Shown here piece by piece: positions 39,407 to 45,608 of a stretch of DNA of 45,608 bases. The translations under genes were made by a program, and so were the position numbers. How positions within the stretch are numbered: the stretch's first letter is position 1; each line of letters begins with the position of its first letter. Source of the stretch: a virus. The stretch covers positions 1 to 45,608 of the IMG/VR virus record IMGVR_UViG_3300013233_000552; one strand, 5' to 3'. Below the pieces are notes generated by a model. It saw only the letters and a list, made by a program, of their open reading frames with translations, had not been told where the DNA came from and did not search any database.

Positions 39407-40423
39407 TTATTGACCTTTCAGGGCGTCTTGCGCCAATTTGGGGTTGGTGCTACGGATTAAAACCCGTGCTTTTTCGATGCTGAGTTGTGGGTCTTGTTTG
39501 CACAATTCAGATGCTAATCGTTGGATTTCTTCGGAGGCCTTCACCACGGTGCTATCTTCTGCGGATGAACGGCCGATTTCGGTGGTCATGTCTGTGTTGG
39601 CCTGTGCTTTGGCTGCGCTGAGGATTTCACTCAAAATTTCTTGCCCTTTGCTGTCGAGCTGACGCAAGATATGTACAAAATCTTCTGTGGTTTTACCAAA
39701 GCCCACAAGCTTTTCGGCTGATCGGGTGATTTCTTCATCTTCTTTTGCTTTTTTCATTTCTGCGTTTTCAGCTTGTAAAGTCCGCAAAAGCTCGGTTTGT
39801 TCTTCCATGCTGCGCTTGATTTCTTCAAGCTCTTTTTCGGCTGCGCTGCGGGCAACCTCTTCTGTTTCTTTATTCATGTTTTCCTCTGATTTGGGGGTTG
39901 CGATCTCTTTGTTTTGAGATCTGATGGTTTCGATGGCCTTTTCAATTGTGATCTGCCCATCGGGTGAAAGTGATGCTGTTAGGCTGGTATCTAAAGTGTT
40001 GATGATTTGCTCAAGGCTGCGCTTCATTTCCATTTCGGGCTCTGAAACAAGATCGGGCAAGTATTTTTCCATCTCGGTTGCAAATTCAGAAACTGTTTTT
40101 TTCAGGAGGTCGAGCTGGTTTTTGCTTTTGCCGTATTCCAAGATCTCATGCATTGATTTATAAAATGCCTCTTGAATTTCATGTACTGCGTCTTTTGCCC
40201 GATCTTCTGCCAAAAGCTCGCTGGTTGTCTTGGGCATTTCCATGATGGGATGCATCCTGAAGATCTGTTTTGTTTTTTCCCAAATTGTCATTTTATCCTC
40301 TTGATTTCTTAAAATCATGATCTTGGCGTCTTGATGCCCGCCCTGGTTTACGACCGATCCTTCAGTCACTTTTAATCTTGTGATCAGCTTTTTTTTCGTC
40401 CGATCTTCTTTTTTCATATGCAT
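39407..40423 (-). CDS. Scaffold protein with an XkdF-protease-type N-terminal segment
   Basis: 338 residues. Residues about 14-40 (LITRLKVTEGSVVNQGGHQDAKIMILR) match the strand that normally ends XkdF-type prohead proteases (VTEVSxVxxGANxxAKI). The rest is mostly charged helix (about 70-330), as expected for a scaffold that templates capsid assembly. AAGGA lies eight bases before the ATG at 40423. The protease catalytic part is in a separate upstream gene in another frame. Confidence 0.72.
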   Translation of the reverse strand: MHMKKEDRTKKKLITRLKVTEGSVVNQGGHQDAKIMILRNQEDKMTIWEKTKQIFRMHPIMEMPKTTSELLAEDRAKDAVHEIQEAFYKSMHEILEYGKSKNQLDLLKKTVSEFATEMEKYLPDLVSEPEMEMKRSLEQIINTLDTSLTASLSPDGQITIEKAIETIRSQNKEIATPKSEENMNKETEEVARSAAEKELEEIKRSMEEQTELLRTLQAENAEMKKAKEDEEITRSAEKLVGFGKTTEDFVHILRQLDSKGQEILSEILSAAKAQANTDMTTEIGRSSAEDSTVVKASEEIQRLASELCKQDPQLSIEKARVLIRSTNPKLAQDALKGQ

Positions 40424-40538
40424 CTCGTTTGTCCTTCATGCGTTTAACAAATTCAGCTTCTCTTGCTTTTCGGGCTGCTTTTTCCCGTTTTGCCGCTGCT
40501 TTTGTTTTGATTTTGATTCTGGTTTCTAATTCACTCAT
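40362..40538 (-). CDS. Small highly charged protein overlapping protease and scaffold genes
   Basis: 58 residues, from ATG 40538 to a TGA at 40364-40362. The ATG overlaps the protease stop (ATGAGTGA), and the end runs 62 bases into the scaffold gene in another frame. About half the residues are Lys, Arg, Glu or Asp in one long predicted helix. It fills the only gap between protease and scaffold. It may be a coupling peptide for translation, a scaffold cofactor, or chance; no family is known. Confidence 0.5.
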   Translation of the reverse strand: MSELETRIKIKTKAAAKREKAARKAREAEFVKRMKDKRDAYEKRRSDEKKADHKIKSD

Positions 40539-40992
40539 GGTAATCCATTTCTGCGAGACCTCGTAACGAAAAATCTGGGTACTCGCCCGCTTTTATTTTT
40601 TCCCACACATCTAAATCTTCGACTTGGTAGCCCACCCACCAAGCGCATTGATAACAGTGCCCTTTGGGGATATTGAGGGCTTGCATCTTGGCTTCTGTAA
40701 TCACAAAAGATTCAATTAACCGTCCAAACCGCTTCGGGGCTTGTGTTTCGCCTTTGTGCATTTCCCCCATGATTCTTGCGTTTAAAACATAATCATAAGC
40801 GGCATCTTCCAAGGTTTCGGGCATGATGGATGCCCCGCAAAGGTCTTCAACCAAACCACCGTCTTTGTCTTTGGATACATAAAGTATGCCAAAAATCCGC
40901 ATCTTTTCGTCAGATCTCGACACTTCGGTAAATGTCAAATCCCTGTCGGTATGGGCTGGATGGTTTGTGTTTTCAGATGTCATGATTTGCAT
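40531..40992 (-). CDS. Prohead protease (XkdF-like serine protease)
   Basis: 153 residues. It matches the catalytic domain of XkdF-type capsid maturation proteases: AYDYVLNARIMGEMH with the likely catalytic H79, then RLIESFVIT with S95, W-x-VG (119-121) and VWEKIKAGEYPDFSLRGLAE (129-148). It is expected to cleave scaffold and itself after shell assembly. A second in-frame ATG at 40983 is possible. The usual family C-terminal strand is missing here and is found in the scaffold gene. Confidence 0.78.
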   Translation of the reverse strand: MQIMTSENTNHPAHTDRDLTFTEVSRSDEKMRIFGILYVSKDKDGGLVEDLCGASIMPETLEDAAYDYVLNARIMGEMHKGETQAPKRFGRLIESFVITEAKMQALNIPKGHCYQCAWWVGYQVEDLDVWEKIKAGEYPDFSLRGLAEMDYHE

Positions 40993-41022
40993 TCTATCAC
41001 GATGTCAAGCAAATTCACAATA

Positions 41023-41062
41023 AAAAGATGCTTATGTGAAAAAAAGATTTTAAACATCTTTT
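41023..41062 (-). terminator. Weak hairpin after the minor head protein gene
   Basis: AAAAGATG (41055-41062, overlapping the stop region) pairs with CATCTTTT (41023-41030) around a 24-base AT-rich loop. Only a short T run follows. It uses the same AAAAGATG/CATCTTTT words as the hairpin after the capsid gene. Confidence 0.35.
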
Positions 41063-41889
41063 AACCCCATTGCACATCGGCAGGATGGATGGGCTGCGGG
41101 GCGTTGATATTTCTCCCCCGATGGGCCTGTGAATCTTTGGTGAACAAACACCTTTTGCCCGTGTAAAAATGCACATATTGGGCACCTGCGCTCATCGGGG
41201 GCTGTGATCCAGTACTTTTTCACCGTGGGTTCCAGCTCCCCCTGGTCTATTGCATCCTTCCACACGTCCATTTGGGCTTGGTTTCGGGCGTTGCTGGTCT
41301 CTGTTCTCGCTATGTTTCGGGCTCGATGTGTTAAAAGCCTTTGGTGATAAAGTGCAACCTGTCCCTGTATTTCTTTCTGAGATAACCCCTGCATTTGCAG
41401 TTTAATCCTCAAATTATCCACCGCTTTTTGATGGGCGGGTAAGATGTCAATGGCTGTTTTCATCCGCTCTGCGGTTTTGTAGGGGCTCAAGCCCTCTTGA
41501 ATACCGTTCTGCGCTTTTAGTGCCAGTGTCTTCTTGGTCGAGTCTGTGACGGCCACAACCAACCGAGATCCCTGCTCTTCTAAGAACAAACGCTCATATT
41601 TGTTGTCGTTTTTTCTGACAGCCAAGAGCCCCAACCGCACGGCTTCTTCTGTGAATTTAGATTTATAAACTGTGCCCAAACCCCTCCGATACTCATCGTA
41701 AAAATCTTGAGACACCTCGTCCCAATCAAAATCCCCCACCAATTTGGCGAAAAGATAAGGGTCGTTTTTGGCCTGCCTTACCAATTTATCTACGTCCACG
41801 CCTGTGGTGGCTGCGTGTTTTAGAAAGGCCTGCTCAAGAATCCGCCCATATGAATTCTTTGAATACCCCTGGTTGATTGGTGTTGCCAT
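41050..41889 (-). CDS. Minor head protein (Mu gpF / SPP1 gp7 type)
   Basis: 279 residues. The C-terminal Mu gpF-like domain contains RARNIARTETSNARNQAQMDVW (about 194-215) and a Cys/His cluster DERRCPICAFLHGQKVF ... HPSCRCAMG, both diagnostic. It binds the portal and may enter the capsid with DNA. It starts one base after the portal stop in the terminase-portal-minor head order of many siphophages. Confidence 0.88.
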   Translation of the reverse strand: MATPINQGYSKNSYGRILEQAFLKHAATTGVDVDKLVRQAKNDPYLFAKLVGDFDWDEVSQDFYDEYRRGLGTVYKSKFTEEAVRLGLLAVRKNDNKYERLFLEEQGSRLVVAVTDSTKKTLALKAQNGIQEGLSPYKTAERMKTAIDILPAHQKAVDNLRIKLQMQGLSQKEIQGQVALYHQRLLTHRARNIARTETSNARNQAQMDVWKDAIDQGELEPTVKKYWITAPDERRCPICAFLHGQKVFVHQRFTGPSGEKYQRPAAHPSCRCAMGLKDV

Positions 41890-41890
41890 T

Positions 41891-43168
41891 TTAAATGACC
41901 TCTTTGCTCACGTCCGAAAGGGGGAGGTCGCCTGTTTCTCGCACAAAGGCCTCCAACTTTTCGTCAGGTGTTAAAACGCCGCTTTGTACAAAGCTGTTCA
42001 CAAACTCCGACAATTCTTTGAGGGATCGCTGTTTTATTTGCCCATGCTTAATCCGAGGCCAAAGCTCTTTTGGGATGCCGTTTAATTCCATCAATTTACT
42101 GACGGCTTGGCGGTTGATGGTGCTTTCCAAATTGTCCGCCATCGCTTCCAAGGCCATAACAAAATGGTTTGTTTTATCATCGTGCATGTTGTAAGAACCG
42201 CCGCTACCATTCATGCCCAACATCATAAACTCACTGAGTAAAGAGGTGGCCAAACGCTGCTCGTACCTGATAATTGCTTGGTTTAAGGCTTGCTGGTTCG
42301 CCGATCCCTTCACTTCCGCAAATGTAAGCTTATACCCCGTTGGATTGCCCTCTGCATCTGTGTCTGAGGGGAACACCACCCCCTCTTTCTGATTTCTTTT
42401 AAGAGATCTCACAATGCCATAAATCCCCCTCGCAATCGCTTGGTCATTGGGGTCTGCATTGGCCGCCAGCATTTCGGGCGGCACAAGTGCTATCGGCATT
42501 CCCGCTACGCTTCTCTCAAAACCCACGCCCTCGATCCATTGCAGATTCTTCAATGCCATATAACTTGTATATGCATTTCTGAGGGCTGAGTACCCTTCTG
42601 GGTTGTTTTTTCGGTTGCGATGGGTGAAATGTAGGCACTTTTCCAGTGGTATGTGGGCAACTTTTCCTGTGTACGTTTGTTGAATAAAATGTGTTACGTT
42701 GCCGTGCTCATCAAATTGCCATCCGTTGTTGGTTTCTTGCGCTCGGATGGGGAATTTATCCCATTCTAAGCCCCCGTTTTCTGCTTTTCTAAAGACCATT
42801 TCATGTACTGAATACCCAAAAAATAGAAGTGATCCCGCTTCTGAGATGAAATCTCCCCATGTTTGTGACATTGTGCCCATGTTGTTTTTGAGCTGGTCTG
42901 CGATCTCTTGCGCCCGCTCTGATTCATCCGCTGGCTTGACTTCCCAAGGCATTTGACGTGTCAAAAGATCTACATAGGAAGCAAAAGCGCCCACGATGGG
43001 GTCATTATCCATCATTTCTCTGTAAATGGCCGCCCCGTTGCGCCCCCTGAGATCCCGATGCCATTCTTCATACACATATGGGCCGACACGCAAAAGCCCC
43101 GTGTCCCCGACTTCCTCTTGTAATATCGTGGAATTTAACCCCAAAGGCTCGTTTGTTTTTTGTGGCAT
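41891..43168 (-). CDS. Portal protein (DUF935-like)
   Basis: 425 residues; forms the dodecameric ring through which DNA is packaged and ejected. AAIYREMMDNDPIVGAFASYVDLLTRQMPWEVKP (about 43-76) and WGDFISEAGSLLFFGYSVHEMVF (about 106-128) are characteristic of DUF935-type portals. GGGAG precedes the ATG. It lies three bases after terL. Confidence 0.87.
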   Translation of the reverse strand: MPQKTNEPLGLNSTILQEEVGDTGLLRVGPYVYEEWHRDLRGRNGAAIYREMMDNDPIVGAFASYVDLLTRQMPWEVKPADESERAQEIADQLKNNMGTMSQTWGDFISEAGSLLFFGYSVHEMVFRKAENGGLEWDKFPIRAQETNNGWQFDEHGNVTHFIQQTYTGKVAHIPLEKCLHFTHRNRKNNPEGYSALRNAYTSYMALKNLQWIEGVGFERSVAGMPIALVPPEMLAANADPNDQAIARGIYGIVRSLKRNQKEGVVFPSDTDAEGNPTGYKLTFAEVKGSANQQALNQAIIRYEQRLATSLLSEFMMLGMNGSGGSYNMHDDKTNHFVMALEAMADNLESTINRQAVSKLMELNGIPKELWPRIKHGQIKQRSLKELSEFVNSFVQSGVLTPDEKLEAFVRETGDLPLSDVSKEVI

Positions 43169-43171
43169 GGT

Positions 43172-44692
43172 CTACATCTCCCACGGTGCTAAAAAAGCCC
43201 CGCCCTGTCTTGGTGGTTCGCTAAAGTTTTGTTTATCGAGTGTATCATCTGAAAAGTCCATCGTCACTCTTTTTTTCTTGACAAAAAGCTTTTGGGCTAT
43301 CCCCAAAGCTGCATAAGCCACGGTGTCCACCATGTCATCATGTTTGCCTTTTGGGAATTGAAGAAGCTCTGATTCTAAATCAGGCAACCAATGGGCAAAA
43401 CGGTTGTGGTAAACGTGCCCCGAAAAGTATCGAGTGGCGGCCATGATTGCCCGTGATTGCTTGTCACGATCCGCCTTTAGGGGTATCACGGGTAGCCCGT
43501 CATCTTGTAGGATTTGCACGAAGGATTGTTGGTAAGCCACTGATTCAATGCCAATGATTGATGGCTGCCATTTCTTGTATTGTTGGTGCATAACCTCCCT
43601 CTGGTTTGCCCCTGAGATGTGGTCTTGTAAAACATCTAAAATCAAAAGGTCAGAATCGGGTGTGACCGCAAATGTTGAGCAAACGAAAAAATCGGCGTTC
43701 TCCCTTGTTGAAGTGGCCAGATCCACCGTTTGGAAAATCACGCAATCTTCTTTTGCAACCCGTTTGGCTTCCCCCAGTCCACCCAAATCAAAAAATGGTT
43801 GTTTGACATCGGGTGAAAAATACTTGAACCATTCTCTTTTGAATGTGTCCCCCTGGTCACTGGTTGGTTTTTGCTGATAAAGTGCCTCGAAAACCCAAGG
43901 TAGCATGGATTTCTTCTCAGCCTCTATTTTGTTTTGGCTGTGCTGCGATGGCCATAGAGCTGCCCCTTCTTCCCGTCCGATGGGGTCGTTTTCAAGGGCA
44001 AGGGCGGGCAATTCGATAAACTGCCAGTTGTCCTCGATGGGATCCCAACCGCCTGCGTCATATTGCGCTTTTATCTTACCCACCAAATCATCTGAATGCC
44101 ATCTGGTCATGATGATTACCATGATTCCCCCTGGCTCTAAACGGGTTTTTGCTGTTGAGAAAAACCAATCCCACTGTTTTTGTCGGATGGTCGCACTATT
44201 AGCTTCTTCACTGTTTTTGATGGGGTCATCGATGATGAAAATGTCTGCCCCTTTGCCTGTGATCGCCCCGCCCACCCCTGCGGTCATCATGCCGCCTTGG
44301 CCGTGGCCTGTTTTCCACTGGTCTGTGCGCCCTTGTGCCGGCAGTTTGAAGGAAAGGTGGTCTTGGTATTCGTTGGCCAGTTGGCGGCATTGTGCTGACC
44401 AACTGGCCGCAAAACTGGCTTCATATGATGTGAGTATGATGCGGGTTTTGGGGTCGTTGTCCAACGCCCAAAGGGGAAACCATTTTGATGACAATTCACT
44501 TTTGCCGTGCCTTGGTGGCATTGAAACCACGATGCGATTTGAGCCAAAACCCAATCGGGCACGGGCGATGGCCTCAGATATGATCTCAAGGTGCTTGGCG
44601 TGCCTAATGGGTTGGCCTGTTCGGCCATCTGCGCTCAAATGAATGGCGAACGATAAGGGGTCGAGCCTCCATAGCTCGTTTTTAATCTTCAT
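43172..44692 (-). CDS. terL: Terminase large subunit
   Basis: 506 residues; the packaging motor and headful/cos nuclease. The ATPase has Walker A MPPRHGKSE (58-66) and Walker B IFIIDDP (151-157), with a TRWHSDDL motif downstream. The C-terminal RNase H-like nuclease has FQTVDLATS as its first acidic strand and KHDDMVDTVAYA near the end. It overlaps terS by 11 bases. Confidence 0.95.
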   Translation of the reverse strand: MKIKNELWRLDPLSFAIHLSADGRTGQPIRHAKHLEIISEAIARARLGFGSNRIVVSMPPRHGKSELSSKWFPLWALDNDPKTRIILTSYEASFAASWSAQCRQLANEYQDHLSFKLPAQGRTDQWKTGHGQGGMMTAGVGGAITGKGADIFIIDDPIKNSEEANSATIRQKQWDWFFSTAKTRLEPGGIMVIIMTRWHSDDLVGKIKAQYDAGGWDPIEDNWQFIELPALALENDPIGREEGAALWPSQHSQNKIEAEKKSMLPWVFEALYQQKPTSDQGDTFKREWFKYFSPDVKQPFFDLGGLGEAKRVAKEDCVIFQTVDLATSTRENADFFVCSTFAVTPDSDLLILDVLQDHISGANQREVMHQQYKKWQPSIIGIESVAYQQSFVQILQDDGLPVIPLKADRDKQSRAIMAATRYFSGHVYHNRFAHWLPDLESELLQFPKGKHDDMVDTVAYAALGIAQKLFVKKKRVTMDFSDDTLDKQNFSEPPRQGGAFLAPWEM

Positions 44693-45287
44693 TTTGATTT
44701 GCGTCTGTGGCTTTTTTCGCTGCTAAAAGGGCATTGTAGGCCTCTTTGTCTTTCATCACGTCTCTGAGATCGATTGTTTCCACGGTTGCCTGCATTTTAA
44801 CCTCTGAGCTGGTCTGCGTGATAGATTCGGGTTCCCCACGGTTTAGGCGTTCCATTTTGGCGCCTGCCTCGATCAAAGCTTGAGCATCTCTAACATTGAT
44901 GGGCACTTCTTTACCAGCGTTCAAGAGTTCCATCATTTGAGACAAACGGCTATTTCCGAGATCTTGCATCAAGAGGCTTTGCTTCATGTGCCTAGCCCGC
45001 ATTTCTTCTAAGGCTTTCTCTTGGTTTTCTCTGAGTTTTTCGGCCATGTAGGCGTCATAAGCCTTCGATCTCCTGCCCCAACAATCCCTAGCTGCCGTGC
45101 TTTGGATGGCTGCCTCTGACACCCCCACAATCTCACTAACCTGCCTATGTGAACGGTTTGACATAGCCAAATACATGCAGAATCTCTCGTGGGCTTGCTT
45201 GGTTTCCCAACGATGCTTTGACCAAAGATGTGTGTTTTTCGGGAATCTTCTGGCTCTGCCTGTGGCCGAATCATTTTTGTTTGACAT
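44682..45287 (-). CDS. terS: Terminase small subunit
   Basis: 201 residues; recognises phage DNA for packaging. An N-terminal helix-turn-helix is visible in RSHRQVSEIVGVSEAAIQSTAARDCWGRRSKAYDAY (about 45-80), followed by a long helix (about 82-125) and a C-terminal region that would contact TerL. No ribosome binding site precedes ATG 45287, and a sigma70-like promoter is placed so that transcription could begin at the start codon. The start could be leaderless. Confidence 0.83.
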   Translation of the reverse strand: MSNKNDSATGRARRFPKNTHLWSKHRWETKQAHERFCMYLAMSNRSHRQVSEIVGVSEAAIQSTAARDCWGRRSKAYDAYMAEKLRENQEKALEEMRARHMKQSLLMQDLGNSRLSQMMELLNAGKEVPINVRDAQALIEAGAKMERLNRGEPESITQTSSEVKMQATVETIDLRDVMKDKEAYNALLAAKKATDANQNED

Positions 45288-45293
45288 AACACA

Positions 45294-45322
45294 ACACTAC
45301 AAAAAAGCCGGTCATGTGTCAA
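45294..45322 (-). promoter_or_regulatory. Candidate promoter directly upstream of terS
   Basis: On the minus strand TTGACA (45322-45317), a 17-base spacer and TAGTGT (45299-45294). The predicted start point, six to eight bases downstream, falls at the ATG at 45287. TGTGT and ACACA flank the -35 as an imperfect dyad. Confidence 0.5.
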
Positions 45323-45363
45323 GGGGGAAACACAAGGCCGGCCAAAGGGTTTTATTTTGATTG

Positions 45364-45391
45364 AAACCACTTCACCGATAAATCGTGGTTT
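45364..45391 (-). other. Hairpin abutting the tRNA 3' end
   Basis: AAACCAC (minus strand, 45391-45385) pairs with GTGGTTT (45370-45364), loop 14 bases. It begins at the base after the encoded CCA. There is no T run, so it is more likely a processing signal for tRNA 3' maturation than a terminator. Confidence 0.45.
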
Positions 45392-45468
45392 TGGATGCGG
45401 GTATAGGATTTGAACCTACGGCATCAAGGTTATGAGCCTTGCGCTCTACCAGACTGAGCTAACCCGCT
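45392..45468 (-). tRNA. tRNA with CAU anticodon (Met; Ile2 or initiator-like possible)
   Basis: A complete 77-base cloverleaf including encoded CCA. The D stem is GCTC/GAGC, anticodon stem CAAGG/CCTTG with loop CTCATAA (anticodon CAT), and T stem GTAGG/CCTAT with loop TTCAAAT. The acceptor pairs six bases (GCGGGT/ACCCGC), while position 1-72 is A-A and the discriminator base is T. The 1-72 mismatch is an initiator-like trait, but C11-G24 and only two G-C pairs in the upper anticodon stem fit elongators. A CAU tRNA modified with lysidine would read AUA (Ile). It is the first gene of the leftward late block. Confidence 0.93.
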
Positions 45469-45483
45469 GCAATGGGTGTTTGT

Positions 45484-45512
45484 AACATAAACCGTAAAAA
45501 GGCGGTTGTCAA
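45484..45512 (-). promoter_or_regulatory. Strong late-block promoter before the tRNA
   Basis: On the minus strand TTGACA (45512-45507), a 17-base spacer and TATGTT (45489-45484), starting transcription about eight bases before the tRNA. The spacer carries an inverted repeat AACCG (45507-45503 on the minus strand) and CGGTT (45494-45490), a possible operator. The -10 region TATGTTACAA matches the same word in two of the rightward cassette promoters. Confidence 0.72.
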
Positions 45513-45608
45513 GAGGAAAAAGTCTGGGGTGTGTTTTAGGTCTTTTTAGTTAATTTATAAACTCTATAAGAATACATAAAGAAATACAATAATAGATAAG
45601 ATATAAGT

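Noticed and set aside
40975-41016. Minus-strand promoter TTGTGA-18-TAGAAT before the protease gene
   Set aside because: The -10 would overlap the ATG at 40992, forcing a leaderless start at 40983. Single-site similarity in an AT-rich gap is too weak to list as a feature.
43905-44642. Long plus-strand ORF of 245 codons opposite terL
   Set aside because: terL is unambiguous on the other strand, and the plus-strand reading has a low-complexity composition typical of antisense frames.
45008-45370. Alternative 120-residue minus-strand ORF overlapping terS
   Set aside because: It overlaps the HTH-coding part of terS in another frame and runs through the terS promoter region; no family features.
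1-45608. CRISPR array, insertion sequence or attachment site
   Set aside because: No regularly spaced direct repeats, no transposase, no integrase and no att-like core were found in either strand.
45513-45608. Joining the window ends as a circular genome
   Set aside because: The frame open at base 1 meets a stop without a start codon when read back from the other end, so the ends do not form an evident complete gene.

Overview
The window is most of the genome of a long-tailed (siphovirus-like) double-stranded DNA phage. Its type is shown by a complete terminase, portal, minor-head, protease, scaffold, capsid, connector, tail-tube, tape-measure and tail-tip gene series. There is no integrase, excisionase or prophage repressor module in view, so a lytic lifestyle is the simpler reading, although the window is incomplete: its first base lies inside a gene. 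Sigma70-type promoters, a T7-lysozyme-type amidase without a signal peptide, and bacterial-style terminators and ribosome binding sites suggest a Gram-negative host. The B12-dependent ribonucleotide reductase suggests a host that makes or imports cobalamin. The host genus cannot be read from the sequence.

Layout. Two large transcription blocks converge at about 18.06-18.20 kb. The rightward block (1-18059, + strand) holds DNA replication, recombination and nucleotide genes: the end of a Cys-cluster nuclease, an SNF2-like helicase, a primase-helicase, an ssDNA-binding-like protein, a family A DNA polymerase with proofreading domain, an MT-A70-type adenine methyltransferase and a RuvC-like resolvase. 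Next comes a run of small accessory genes (9.7-15.3 kb), then a dTTP/dNTP supply set (thyX, class II ribonucleotide reductase, thymidine kinase). The leftward block (45468-18200, - strand) starts with a strong promoter and a tRNA(CAU), then terS, terL, portal, minor head protein, protease, scaffold, capsid decoration, major capsid, connectors, tail terminator, tail tube, tail chaperones with a -1 frameshift, tape measure, tail tip and fibre genes with an embedded DNA methyltransferase, and finally two small membrane proteins and the amidase for lysis. Genes are packed with stop-start overlaps. No stretch over 300 bases lacks a gene; the largest gap, 14804-15068, holds a broken duplicate gene. 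Bases 45513-45608 are AT-rich and I see no gene there.

The most distinctive feature is a regulatory cassette in the rightward block. Three near-identical promoters (TTGAC[AG], 17-base spacer, TACAA[TG]) lie upstream of the genes at 2747, 5724 and 9746. Each is followed by a leader with a tiny hairpin (3-4 bp stem, 5-base purine-rich loop). In four genes the hairpin ends exactly 15 or 16 bases before the start codon, and its stem varies in a compensated way (GCTC/GAGC, GCC/GGC; GCCC/GGGC in a fifth gene). This looks like a phage-wide translational or RNA-stability control element. Other notable points are two tandem gene duplications in the accessory region (one copy broken), a probable frameshift at 10.3 kb, a protease whose family C-terminal strand lies in another reading frame, a tRNA with a 1-72 mismatch, and a terS gene that may have a leaderless mRNA.
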